A stretch of 64,000 nt of DNA from Isoetes taiwanensis (GCA_021234155.1 JAJEKV010000011.1:806001-870000); one strand, 5' to 3'; positions 44,926-55,102 are shown, numbered from the stretch's first letter. Notes: generated by a model from the sequence alone, not told the origin. Numbers and translations are program-made.

Positions 44926-47757
44926 TCAAGAATATGCATCTCCTTCACGCGATAGGAGGACTAAGTATGGAACATTTTCATGATTCCCTGGGGCAGCAAA
45001 AGATGCAAATATGTCTCCAATTTGGAGTACATCGGATAGTTCTTGCTCATCAGGTGCATAAAAACCAACTAGCTCTTCTTGTTCGTCGACCTGGACCGAA
45101 CTAGGCTCCGCTTTGTGCGGCTTCCATGCACCACAATGCTCGAGATTCTCACATTCTCCCCATCTGAAATTCAAGCAACCATTGCAAAACATGACAGGGG
45201 ATCTATACATGACAAGTCTTGGGTCACGGATTAATAGCGCATACACACAATGTATAGCTAGAGTACTGTGCAATGTCTCACAATCAACGAGGGTCCCTGT
45301 TAATGTCTTCTCGCCATCACCTCCCATATGACTCGTCCATTTTGCACTTCTTTTTGTCTCAGCAAAGTGCAAGCAGAGTTGGCACCCAAAATCGGAACAC
45401 CATTCTCTTTCCTTTGCTCGTCTGCTAGGAACCTTTTCTCCAAAGCAGCCTGCCCATCATGTTCTCCTTTTCCATGGCCTGAGCCAAAATAATTCCATCT
45501 TTGCATCCTAATTTTATAATTGTTATAATATTGGGCCACATTCAAATAAAAGGCTCGAGAACACTTAAACCGAAAGCAAAGACACCCATCGACCACATGA
45601 CATGGTATTTGATGTGGCCAAAACCTTTTGCATCATCCAAATATGGTGCTTCTTGAGTGCAGCCTTTGAACAAAGAAAGCATCATGCTTCATAACATCGG
45701 AAACATACAAATGAACAGTTTTTTTTCAGCTCGCCATTGACTTTCATCATGGTTATATGCACCGTAATAGTTATCCGGTCATTGTTCCAATGTTCTGACC
45801 GAACTTCCCCGAATGGTTTGCAAAGTGTAGTTCTCGCAAAAGTCCATTATCGACAAAAACGTAATCATCCCTCCAATTTTGTAATCGATTTCTGAATTGT
45901 TTGCTCGCCAACTTGTGAAAAGTTGTGAATAGTGAACTTTGTAAGGTCTTTGAAACATCTTGTCAAGCAATGTACCGAGTCCCGCTTTTCAAGAACAAGC
46001 TTCAACCTCCTTGAAGTGCCGCCTTTGGAAGGTTCGTTCACGCATTTGTAAACTTGCCATTCAATGTTCTCATTCTCGCGACTCTTTCTCCTTAGGGACA
46101 GATTTGAATATTTTCGCTACCCGCCTCGCACTCTCCCTTCACACAAACCCAAACTATGCCACTCTTTCGCCTTCCTTATCACGGACCGTAGCTCTCCACA
46201 TAGCACCAACATTTTGAAATGTTTTAGAAGGAGCTTGGCGAGGCGCCATTGTTCTCATCCGCTGCACAAACACCACAAGAACATGTACGGTTGGCATGAA
46301 ATTTGCTCCTCAGACGCTAAAAGCTTTCCTGTATAGATCAAATTTTGTTCATGCTTCACGCAAAGAAGATGTGTTCCTTTCTTTCAACCTTCTCACACAC
46401 GTAGGCTTAAGCATTTCCGAACTTTCTCGATGCTAATCTTCACTTCGGGATGTTCATCTTTGAACATCTCATACAATTCACTCGCAAGGAAAAAAATGGC
46501 ATGTATAAGTAAGATATAAATTAGAACTACTTACTTAATTCAAAGATGTTGCGGAGACATTGCATTAGTTCTATGGCACTTCGGATCATGATTTGATATA
46601 CATTCAACTACTATACCACACCATCATACATACCCCGTATATGATATGTACAAATGTATAAATAATGTACTCCAAAGAGTTCCGGATGTACATAAAAAAC
46701 TCAATATGTAACCAGTCACGCAAGTATCATCAGATACGGATGTATGTATTTCATACTTTTCTTATGGAAGGAAGTACATTTAAATACTTTTATGTATCAC
46801 CCTATCTTTAAAGACTATCTTGAGATCGAAAGGCTTAAAATGTACTATAATGTACTTGGGAACTACAAAAAGCAAGACTATAATAACACAAACCGACTTT
46901 CAACACATTTTACATTTTATGCCACATTGGATGTAACCGAAGTACATCCAAGTACTTTTCCCCGTTAAACATAGCTCATTCACTACCTCCAAGTGTAAAA
47001 ATATAATTATTGTAGTTGGATGTACTACAATGTATATCGATACATCCCTTTACATGGAATGCAAATAGGATTACTAAACTTATCCAGATGCACATAAGCT
47101 AGCTTCATCAAGCTTGCAAGAAAGAGGATTAAAAGACTTAAACTGACATGGGGCATGTCCAAAACCGGATTGGAAGTGTCCTTTTTTCTTCCGACATCCC
47201 CTGTACTTTGGAGAAGTTTTTTGTGTGGGTTAACCAAAACTCATTTACCAACTGTTTGGTTGATTCCGAAAGCATGTCTGCCCTGGGTTGCCTTCCTGCC
47301 AGTGCCCACATATTAGCACCTGATAATGACATCCGCTTTCTTCTAATTGCAGCTTTTGTGAGGTTTCTTGCTTGCACTTGAAGAATTCTGGAGGCTACTC
47401 CTTTTTGCTTGAGTTTTCCATTCTCACCAACAATCATTGATAACAGGGAATCCTTAGTCGCTGCTAATTTATCATTGCTATTTGCTCTTTTCACTTCCCC
47501 GCAGACCTTCACGGATGTTTTTAGCATAGTATCCTTCGAATTGCTTTTTTTGGATTTCCAATGGCAGGTTCAAAAAAGAAGTGCAGCCTTTCATCCCGAA
47601 CAGTTTTCACTGCTAAAGCTCTCCTTTGCACAGGACGTAAATCTTGAACCTGATCATATATAAATTTACAAATTTCATCAATCTTACGCTTCATTTTCTT
47701 TGTCACATTCCCGATATTGCAATCTTCTTGCGCCATTTCTGTTCCTTCGTTGTTCAT
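44926..47757 (-). pseudogene. Transposase-like gene of the HGKGEHDG family in the 9.1-kb element
   Basis: Minus-strand order: MNNEGTEMAQEDCNIGNVTK from 47757, a frame change near 47525, then KRMSLSGANMWALAGRQPRA and TKQLVNEFWLTHTKNFSKV. Around 46480-46380 is LYEMFKDEHPEVKISIEKV with RLKERNTCLCVKH. Near 45850 DFCENYTLQT marks the DFAENY block, and at 45560-45480 SRAFYLNVAQYYNNYK and WNYFGSGHGKGEHDG follow. The last frame (45372-44926) has CENLEHCGAWKPHKAE and DVLQIGDIFASFAAPGNHE and ends at 44926. The order matches an uncharacterised plant family and the copy at 10109-13100. Acidic and His residues fit an RNase H-like transposase, which is inference. Several frame changes make it inactive. Confidence 0.65.
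46560..47060. repeat. TGTAC/TACAT-rich segment
   Basis: GATGTACATA, ATGTACTATAATGTACTT and ATGTACTACAATGTATATCG words recur here, mirroring 40550-40930. This fits subterminal repeats or an intron of the minus-strand gene. Confidence 0.4.
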
Positions 47758-48049
47758 TATGGTTCTTGCGTGGTTTAGGGTTAGCTGGAGGAATTCCTCG
47801 GCAAGAAGGAGGGAAATCCTCGAGTCAGGCGAAGTTTTAGCCGAAAGTGGGAAATTCTCCTAACGTTCAGCGTTTCTTGGAGTGGTTACAACGGGGAATT
47901 GAAATCTGCTTCATGATTGCGTTTTAATTGACGTGGCAAGTAGTTCCGAAAAAAAAGATTCCATAATATAGCTATTATGTACATACTGAAAAAACGGTTA
48001 TGTATTTGAAATGTGATACATCTCTTACTCTACATTTGGCCAAATGTAA

Positions 48050-48072
48050 GACACCCTAGCTTTCTTTTACCC
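48050..48072 (-). repeat. Right terminal inverted repeat of the 9.1-kb element
   Basis: GACACCCTAGCTTTCTTTTAC followed by CC, the reverse-complement partner of 38959-38981. Confidence 0.75.
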
Positions 48073-48606
48073 ACAAGGCAGCAAACTTATCTTGGAATAC
48101 TAGAGTTGACAGCATATTACTGCAGCACTACCATGGTAAGTTATAGATGAGAATTCCAATATTACCATAGCCGCATACTCTATACTATAGCACAGCTAAG
48201 CTAACATAGGTAGATGCAATAGAGCATCAGAACGGAAGAATGTAAACCAGGCTCTGATACCAAATTGTCACAGAATACAAAAAGTAGGATTAGTTGCACT
48301 ACCTTGAACTCCCTGAGTTCCCCGCAGCCTTGAGTTCCCAGAACTCCCTACGCACAACTGAAAAACTAATCCCTAAAGTTAGCTTGAAGCCCTGCTTCAA
48401 AAAGTTCTATCACTAAAACTAATATTGCTACTGCAGTATTGCTTAAACAGAGCTCACGAATGCTCCAAGAACGGAGTGACCTCACAAGCAGCACTAAAAT
48501 ATGAAGCTGCTCGGAACAGGCTAAATTGATTCTCAATCAATTCGAAATGGCCCTAAATCCCCAGAGACAAAAGATCAAGCAGCCAAGGAAAGCGGAATGC
48601 TCCAAT
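48073..48606 (-). mobile_element. Remnant of a minus-strand Ty1/copia element (LTR edge and primer site)
   Basis: GCTCTGATACCA at 48251-48262 is the reverse complement of the copia primer binding site TGGTATCAGAGC. To its right TGTCACAG begins what would be the end of a minus-strand LTR, which runs at least to 48606. To its left lies about 180 bp of internal sequence before the 9.1-kb element ends. The younger + strand copia inserted at 48607, cutting this LTR. No coding region survives. Confidence 0.5.
48251..48262 (-). other. Copia primer binding site, minus strand
   Basis: The 12 bases are complementary to the 3' half of plant initiator methionine tRNA when read on the minus strand. They are followed by the presumed LTR edge. 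Confidence 0.65.
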
Positions 48607-48750
48607 TGTTCGAGGCATTCTGGGCCTCACATCTATGTTTATCTAGATATTTACTATTATTAGTATATTTATCTACTTATTATTAGACTTGCCTTTTAGG
48701 CAAGATATGTACTACATGAAAAGCATTAATTGAAGTATCTTGTGTGTGCA
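48607..48750 (+). repeat. 5' LTR of the copia element
   Basis: This is the 144 bp shared with the right LTR. It differs only by one substitution (GAAAAGC against GAAAGGC) and a 2-bp TA indel. The distance of about 39 bp to the primer site suggests the true LTR might extend to about 48788 and that the right LTR lacks that end. Confidence 0.9.
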
Positions 48751-48788
48751 ACCTTCTCTTGTTGTTTATTTGTTATTACTTGTTTAAT

Positions 48789-49514
48789 ATGGTATCAGAG
48801 CAGGCAACAGTTTCCATACGTGGGGCGACTGGAACAAGGACGCTATATGTGTTTGATGGGACAGGTTATCCTGCATGGAAAACGAAGATGAAAATTGTAC
48901 TTCGAAACGCCAAAGTTATTGATGTTGTGTTAGGAGTGGTGGTGCGTCCTTTGCAACCTGAAAGTGCGCCTGGGGTTCTTTTGACACAAGGGCCTCAGTA
49001 TGATGCATGGCGCAAAGAAGTAGAAGATTGGGATGATAAAGATCAGGTTGCTTGAGGCATGATACTTTATGCCCTTAAGGATTCTATTCTTGTTGATGCC
49101 GAAGTATATGAGCATGCTAATGAAGTATGGGAGTATTTGGACAAAATTTATTTGAAGCGGACAAAACAAGAAGTGTTGCATCAATAAATTGAGCAGTTTA
49201 AAGTATATGGTTACAGATTCCATTGATGATCATATTGATAAATTCAAAGAATTGGTAGAACAATTGTCAGTGGCTGGGGCACCGGTGGAGAAAGAGCAAT
49301 TACCTGTCATGTTGTTAGGCACGATGCCTCATGATTTTGACACTATAGTCACAGTTCTTCTTAATAAAGAAGATTTGGCTTTTGAAAGTGCATGTTTATC
49401 ATTGAAAGATCATGTTCGTAAAGTGAAGCATGAGGTTGTTCCCCTAGAGGAAAAAGCTTTAGTTGTTCATACCACTCCTGATGAACAAATTCTTACAGGT
49501 TCTCGACGTGCTAG
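48789..49514 (+). pseudogene. gag: Copia gag, first part
   Basis: The frame MVSEQATVSIRG starts at an ATG at 48789 that overlaps the primer binding site. It continues YVFDGTGYPAWKTKMKIVLR, a copia gag N-terminal (DUF4219-like) signature, to a TGA at 49053. Reading resumes with LYALKDSILVDAEVYEHAN, a frame change near 49185, then DDHIDKFKELVEQLSVAG and EKEQLPVMLLGTMPHDFDT, the UBN2 gag core. It ends at the hAT insertion at 49514. Gag forms the particle shell around the RNA. The stop at 49053 could be a deaminated tryptophan or cysteine codon. Confidence 0.85.
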
Positions 49515-50468
49515 CATAGTTGCACCGGAACGTGTTCCTATGCATCTGGAACGAAACGGAACAAAGAGAGGAACGGAACATGTATCGGAACGCTAACGCA
49601 ACAAAAAACTTTATTTACTAGTAAAGGCTTATCATTATATATGAGGCAGAAATTGATATAGAACAGTAGTTATAACAGTCCAAAACTGAAATAACAGTCC
49701 AAAACTCATAGCATGGCAGCCTATTAGTCATTGAAACTATACTAGGTACTAAATACAAAAGTCAGAACTTGTTGGCCTCTGCTTTGGGCCATGGGATCCT
49801 TAGGGATGGAAACAAGGAACCTACTGCAGCAAAAAACCAATCAAAGAAAAACATGGCATATAACTTAAATAGACATGGAGCAGTTGTACTAGAAGGCAGA
49901 CCACTGGATGAGGAGTTGGTAGATACTCAGACGATTGCACATGCTCTTGCAAGATCCCAGCAAGGCTCATTAGCAGTGGATGAAGAACAGGTGAAAAGAA
50001 AGAGGCTGAAAAGGGTACATGAAATGACGGAAATTGAAGATCTTCAAGGTCCACGTTGCCCCTTAAACTTGCCCCTAATTATTCAGGATACTCACAAGTA
50101 CTTTGATTTGCTGGAAGGTTGAAATCAATTGCTGCTGATTCAGATTCTCATAAAATTCTTGCATCATTTAGATTGCAATTTCAGCATGTCAAAGGAAATG
50201 AACTGAAAGAACCAATTATCGGTCCTGAATTGGCTAATAAACTGTTGAAGGATGTCACAAAAAGAACGTCCTCCATCAAGTATCCTCTAGGAAAGATGGC
50301 AGAAAAAGATGATCTATTATTGGAAAAAGGTAAAAACGTCTCTTTTTTGGCCAAAAATAAAAAAAATTGATCCGGAAGAGGTCTGATCCGCATGCATGTC
50401 CAATCCGTTGCTTTTTCCTTATTTTTCCAATCCGTTCTGTTCTGATCCTATGTTCCGGTGCAACTATG
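49515..50468. mobile_element. hAT-like non-autonomous element nested in copia gag
   Basis: Both ends carry the 17-bp terminal inverted repeat CATAGTTGCACCGGAAC. An 8-bp target duplication with one mismatch surrounds it. Near both ends are repeats of GGAAC/GTTCC words (CTGGAACGAAACGGAACAAA on the left, TCCAATCCGTTCTGTTCTGA on the right), typical of hAT subterminal zones. The length is 954 bp. No hAT transposase is seen, but a foreign coding-like segment occupies 49769-50370. Confidence 0.85.
49769..50370 (+). pseudogene. Coding-like cargo of the hAT-like element, unknown
   Basis: Two overlapping frames look like one protein broken once. The first (to 50122) holds RHGAVVLEGRPLDEELVDTQ, AHALARSQQGSLAVDEEQV and PLNLPLIIQDTHKYFDLLE. 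The second (from 50119) reads KSIAADSDSHKILASFRLQF, GPELANKLLKDVTKRTSSI and LGKMAEKDDLLLEKGKNVSF. The junction is near 50120. I do not recognise the family. It could be a captured host exon set or a decayed transposase end. Confidence 0.4.
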
Positions 50469-50476
50469 CGTGCTAT

Positions 50477-50760
50477 CTAGAGCCTAGTGATGGCGAAAAG
50501 GCTTTTTATGTTGCATATAAAAAGTTTAAAAAAGAAGCATATATCCCAAGACGGAATTTTTCTGCTCGATGTGATTCTAGTGGTGGATTTTCCGGTGGCA
50601 CAAATCGTGCTTTTTCCCAGGTTACTGGCAATAAGGACCGTGGGTGTTCTTTTTGTGGAAAGTATAATCATAAGGATTCTAATTGTCATCTTCGTCAATT
50701 TTTTGAGAAACACCATGCTCATAATAACATGGTTTATGAAGCTCAGGCTATGTTGGTGGA
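50477..50760 (+). pseudogene. gag: Copia gag, C-terminal part with zinc knuckle
   Basis: Reading resumes after the hAT insertion as LEPSDGEKAFYVAYKKFKKE. It reaches GCSFCGKYNHKDSNCHLRQF, a CX2CX4HX4C zinc knuckle at about 50644-50690 that binds RNA in copia gag proteins. It is fused in frame with the protease. Confidence 0.9.
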
Positions 50761-51860
50761 TTCATCCACTTATTTTATTGTTGATTCAGGAGCAACTTCG
50801 CACATGACTTATGCCAAGGAGCATTTGGTGAATTATTTTCCTATTCACTTTCAAAAATTGATGTATCTTGGTGACGATACTTGTCATAAGGTAGAAGGTA
50901 TTGGAGCTTTACGTATACAGACCTCATCTGGGGTCTATATTCTAGGAGGTGTTCTCGATGTTCCTGGATTGCGCCGAACACTGCTTTCTGTTTCTCGACT
51001 TGCTGACTTAGGTGCTGTGGTGCAGTTTGAACGAAATGTTTGTCACTTTATTGTTGATGGTTGCATATTAGCTACTGCTCACCGCATGGGACATCTTTAT
51101 CAAATTAATCTCACTGCTGATTTTGTGAATATGGCGATAGACAAAGGAAGTGGTTTGTCGTTTCTGTGGCACCACAGGTTTGGTCATGTCAGTTTCCCTT
51201 ATCTTGTCGCCCTGGAACGTAACAAGGCAGTGAAAGGATTTCATTTATCTTCAATGTCTATGGGCGGTTGTGATACATGTGCTCTTGGGAAATTGCATAG
51301 GCGCCCGTTCTTCAAATCTGAGATTTCGACAACTAATATTCTTGACTTGGTGCACTCTGACATTTGTGGTCCATTGCCATATTCACATGGAGGTGGTCGC
51401 TACTTTTTACTATTCATTGATGATTTTTCTAGATATACACATGTTTATATTCTCAAAAACAAGTCTGAGGTATTTGCTAAGTTCAAGGAGTTCAAGAGGA
51501 TGGTTGAAACACAAACGGGTAGGCGATTGAAAAGATTGCGCAGTGACAATGGTGGTGAATATAAATCGCATGCTTTTGCTCAATTTTGTGTTGAAGAAGG
51601 TGTTCATCATGAGTTTACTATTCCTTATACACCTCAGCAAAATGGAGTGTCTGAGCGCAAGAATCGTACTATTTTGAATGCTGCCCGTTGTATGTTGATT
51701 TATGCGGGACTTGAAAGTTCTTTTTGGGCAGAATCTGTGGCAACTGCTGTCTATCTTCAGAATAGATTGCTCTCTGTTGCTTTAGGTGATATGACTCCAT
51801 ATCAGTTATGGTTTGGCGATAAGCCGGATGTTGCACATTTGCGCATTTTGGATGTTTGGC
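50760..51860 (+). pseudogene. pol: Copia protease and integrase
   Basis: The aspartic protease has YFIVDSGATSHMTYAKEHL near 50772-50825, with the active-site DSGA. The pre-integrase segment shows WHHRFGHVSFPYLV and CDTCALGKLHRRPF (HHCC zinc site, 51166-51310). The integrase core follows with catalytic D in LVHSDICGPLPYSHG (about 51348), D in LRSDNGGEYKSHAF (about 51540) and E in QQNGVSERKNRTI (about 51640), the D-D-35-E triad. The frame is open from 50396 to 52102, but a one-base shift near 51850 throws the correct frame into the next one. Protein alone would lack the end of integrase. Confidence 0.95.
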
Positions 51861-52485
51861 TTGGGTACATATTTCTACTCGTAAAAAGCTTGACCCGATG
51901 TCTAGAAGATGTATTTTCTTGGGGTATTCCTTTGACACCAGTGGCTATCGCTTTTGGGATATTGAGGCACGAAGAGTTATCTTGGGAAGAGATGTTATTT
52001 TTGACGAGACACGAATGGCTCGTGAAACTTACAATCCCACAGCTTCAACTGTCATATTGCGTGATTTTCATACTGAAGAGGATGATGATCCTCTTGTCCT
52101 AAGTTCTCCAAATGCTACTAATGCTCAGAATCCTATGTTGTCATCTTATACACTTCCTTATACTTCTACATCCGCTCACAATTCTTTACCATCTCATATC
52201 CTTCCTCATACTTCTACATCCGCTCGCAATCCTTCATTAGTCCTTCATGAACTTCCTGATATGTCCGTCTCGATGAGCCCTGATGATGATAATGGTAGCA
52301 TGGATGTGGTACCGGTTGCACCTAATATTGTTTCCTCCTCACACCGTCATTGGCAACCTACTAAAAGAATTTTGGACTATCATGCCGGATGTTATTATCT
52401 TGATGATACTTATTCTTGTTTTACTATTACAGATGATCCTACCACTTATGATGAGGCGGTTGCTTCTCCACAGAGTGCAAATTGA
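51856..52485 (+). pseudogene. pol: Copia integrase C-terminus and linker
   Basis: After the frame change the expected text continues: WVHISTRKKLDPMSRRCIFL, GYSFDTSGYRFWDIEARRV and GRDVIFDETRMARE. A Ser/Thr/Pro-rich linker follows, containing two copies of a HTSTSA-like unit, and then VASPQSAN. It ends at a TGA (52483-52485) where a tryptophan codon is expected before KIAMDAEYDSL. Confidence 0.9.
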
Positions 52486-52494
52486 AAAATTGCT

Positions 52495-53184
52495 ATGGAT
52501 GCTGAATATGATTCCTTAATTCATAAGGGAACTTGGGAGTTGGTAGAATTGCCTCTTGGAAGGAAGACGGTTAAATGCAAGTGGACATTCAAGACTAAAT
52601 ATCGAGCTGATGGTACTTTTGATAAGTTTAAAGCTCGCTTGGTTGCAAAAGGTTATTCTCAAGTTGCAGGTGTTGATTATACTGAAACATTCTCACCTGT
52701 AGTTTGGCTAACTACCGTGAGGGCTCTTTTAGCATTTGCAGCTGCCTATGATTTGGAAGTACATCAGATGGATGTTAAGACGGCTTTTCTTAATGGTGAT
52801 CTTCAAGAAGAAATTTACATGGAGCAACCAGTTGGATATGTTGTTCAAGGGAAGGAGGCTATGGTATGTAGGTTGCGGAAATCTCTATATGGGCTTAAGC
52901 AGGCTTCACGAGCATGGTACTTGAAGATGAATAATTTTCTATTATCAGCAGGATATCTTCCTAGTGCAGCAGATTCGAATCTTTATGTCAAGAGATGTAA
53001 TGGACGATTTGTTATTATAGCTCTATATGTTGATGATATGATTTTAGCTAATGATATCAATTTTCTCAATCAAGTCAAGCGAGATATTTCAACGGCTTTT
53101 GAGATGGTTGATCTTGGGGCGATCTGTTCATGTTTGGGAATTGAAGTGACTAGGGCTGCAGTTACGTCAGAACAAGTATATTAA
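52495..53184 (+). pseudogene. pol: Copia reverse transcriptase
   Basis: The RT (RVT_2 type) reads MDAEYDSLIHKGTWELVELP, KWTFKTKYRADGTFDKFKA, ARLVAKGYSQVAGVDYTETF and VHQMDVKTAFLNGDLQEEI. SLYGLKQASRAWYLKMN follows, then the catalytic LYVDDMILAND at about 53025. All core motifs are present over 229 codons. A one-base shift near 53180 breaks the link to RNase H. The enzyme would copy the element RNA into DNA in the particle. Confidence 0.95.
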
Positions 53185-53188
53185 TGAT

Positions 53189-53957
53189 ATGGTTAAGAAG
53201 TTCGGTTTGGAGCATGCTAAGAGTCAAGTTACACCTTTGCCTATAAGCTCTCGGAAGTATTCTTTGTCTACTTCAGATTCTCCTCTTTCAGATACCGAGA
53301 GACTTCAGATGAAATCAGTTCCATATGCTAGTCTTGTTGGAGCCTTGATGTATTTGGCACATGCTACTCGTCCCGACATAAGCTTTGCAGCTAACACATT
53401 GGGTCAATTTATGCAGGATCCAGGCATCAAACATTGGCATCTTCGTTATTTAAAAGGCACTAACAATTATGGACCTCTTTACAGAAAGCAAGATCGCCAT
53501 ACTTCTCTCACTCTTTATGGTTATACTGATGCTGATTGGGCTGGAGATAATGAAACTTTGTGATCTACTAGCGGGGCTTGTTTTTTCTTTGATAAGTCTC
53601 TTGTTTCCTGGTTTAGTAAAAGGCAGCATTGTGTTGCTGTGTCTTCAACCGTGTTGCTGCTTCTTTAGCAAGTCGAGAACTTGTTTGGTTGCGAAGAATG
53701 TTGGAATGTTTTCAACAAGTGCAATTGCAGCCGCCACGGCTATTATGTGATAACCAGGGTACTATCAATTTGTCTCAAGATGAAGTCTTACACTCTAAAT
53801 CTAAGCACATTGAAGTCCATTATCATTGTGTGAAGCTGGAGGTTAAGAAAAGGACGATTGTTTTGGAGTATTGCCCGACTGATTCTATGGTTGCGGATAT
53901 CTTTACGAAATCATTAGGGTCGAAGAAACATCATCAATTTTCTATCTCTCTTAGAAT
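53189..53957 (+). pseudogene. pol: Copia RNase H region
   Basis: Thumb/connection text VPYASLVGALMYLAHATRPD is followed by LTLYGYTDADWAGDNETL, the RNase H start with its DADWAG motif. A TGA at 53561 replaces an expected arginine before STSGACFF. After another shift near 53640 come ASRELVWLRRMLECFQQV, RLLCDNQGTINLSQDEV, KSKHIEVHYHCVKLEVKK and ADIFTKSLGSKKHHQF, the family's standard end. It is non-functional because of these breaks. Confidence 0.95.
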
Positions 53958-54157
53958 TATTGGAGAGTGATCATCATGCTTGGCTAGTCGATTTATTACT
54001 GCTAAGGTTTTCCCTCGAAAACCCGAAAGGGCGGGGGTTTTTCATCCTGGTAGTAATACTTCTACTAGACCAAGGTCATGGGAGGGGGGGTAGGCGTGTT
54101 GGAGTTTGCACCCTTGGTCTATTTTGTTTTAGATGTGAGACCAAGATTGCAGGGGGG

Positions 54158-54303
54158 TGTTCGAGGCATTCTGGGCCTCACATCTATGTTTATCTAGATA
54201 TTTACTATTATTAGTATATTTATCTACTTATTATTAGACTTGCCTTTTAGGCAAGATATATGTACTACATGAAAGGCATTAATTGAAGTATCTTGTGTGT
54301 GCA
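54158..54303 (+). repeat. 3' LTR of the copia element
   Basis: 146 bp almost identical to 48607-48750. It is preceded by GCAGGGGGG (54149-54157), the likely polypurine tract for plus-strand priming. The following sequence AACAAAGTTT shares only a few bases with what follows the left LTR. Confidence 0.9.
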
Positions 54304-54865
54304 AACAAAGTTTAAAATGAAATGCACTAATTTGCTCAAAACGCACTTCAAAAGGAATCTTTGAAAGATCCCCTAAAATCCCCCCAAAAAGGTCCCTTTT
54401 CATGGTATATTTGTGACAAGTGTGACAATTTGAAAATTTTAGGCATCATTTTGGGGGTGTGAACTTAGCTTCCATTCAAAATTGTTTGACATCCCTTTTT
54501 GGCCCCCCTAGTTTGGTTTGAGAAATAGTAATATTTTCAAAAACTAAACAAAATAGACATTGAAAAAAACAGCAAGCACACTAAAGTGCCAAAAAGGTAT
54601 TTTATTCAAAGTTTTCAAAGTCAGTACAAAACTATGAACAAAACTGTAAAAAATGCAACACATTTTGACATTGCCTCATTGAAGCAAACATTTTCACATG
54701 AAAGTATGCCTCATTGAACAAACTTACACTTTGAAGCGCAAGTTGGAGTCGAAGACACTCGCTCTTCGTCTTATATACTTGCTCTTATTTGCTCATCCGT
54801 CTTGCTATAGACTTATGTATACCGCGATGACAATGCGTGGACATAACGTCTTCAAAATAATTTTC
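54304..54865. other. Non-coding stretch
   Basis: No gene is seen. Homopolymer-rich text (CCCCCCAAAAAGG, GGCCCCCCTAG) suggests transposon-derived sequence. Confidence 0.4.
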
Positions 54866-54870
54866 TGGGT

Positions 54871-55102
54871 GGTATAAATTTATACCACAATAGGTAGTGT
54901 TGTGCGGATATAACATGCCAGAGAGTTCGCATGGTATAAATTTATACCGCAAGAGGACAATTTATACCGCGAGAGCTCTCTCGATTCACTGCGAGAGCTC
55001 CCACGGTATAAATTTATGCCGCGAGAGCTCCCTCATTATACCGCGAGAGCTTTCTCGGTATAAATTTATACCGCGACAGCTCTCTCGGTATAAATTTATA
55101 CC
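54871..55102. repeat. Cluster of GGTATAAATTTATACC palindromes with GAGAGCTCTC
   Basis: Exact or one-off copies of the 16-bp palindrome lie at 54871, 54933, 55005, 55057 and 55087, with a half copy near 54958. Between them the palindromic words GCGAGAGCTC and GAGAGCTCTCTCG recur. Two further copies lie 5.5 kb away at 60617 and 60640. Confidence 0.95.

Larger units (their letters stand above)
38959..48072. mobile_element. 9.1-kb DNA transposon with terminal inverted repeats
   Basis: The left end reads GGGTAAAAAAGCTAGGGTGT (38959). The reverse complement of the right end reads GGGTAAAAGAAAGCTAGGGT (from 48072). They agree over about 22 positions apart from a 2-bp indel. Just inside each end is a small palindrome (CCTTACATTATGTATAATGTAGGG on the left as an imperfect dyad, ACATTTGGCCAAATGT on the right), and both flanks are rich in TGTACAT words. 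Inside, a - strand transposase-like gene (44926-47757) converges with + strand coding traces including a Ulp1-like and an FCP1-like domain. No convincing target duplication is visible: the left flank is CCATATAA and the right flank is ACAAGGCA. The superfamily is not assigned. Confidence 0.7.
49507..50476. other. 8-bp target duplication of the nested hAT-like element
   Basis: CGTGCTAG (49507-49514) and CGTGCTAT (50469-50476) flank the insertion and agree in seven of eight positions. This is the length expected for hAT insertions. Confidence 0.8.
48607..54303 (+). mobile_element. Ty1/copia LTR retrotransposon, defective, with nested hAT
   Basis: Two LTRs (48607-48750 and 54158-54303) start TGTTCGAGGC and end GTGTGTGCA. 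A TGGTATCAGAGC primer site lies at 48790, and a GCAGGGGGG polypurine tract sits just before the right LTR. Internal order is gag with zinc knuckle, protease, integrase, reverse transcriptase and RNase H, the copia order. A 954-bp hAT-like element interrupts gag. At least three in-frame stops and several frame changes kill the polyprotein. The bases flanking the element (CCAAT left, AACAA right) do not form a target duplication, so one end is probably truncated or rearranged. Confidence 0.95.

Noticed and set aside
48607-54303. Endogenous pararetrovirus
   Set aside because: Two LTRs, a DDE integrase before the reverse transcriptase and no movement protein identify a copia retrotransposon.
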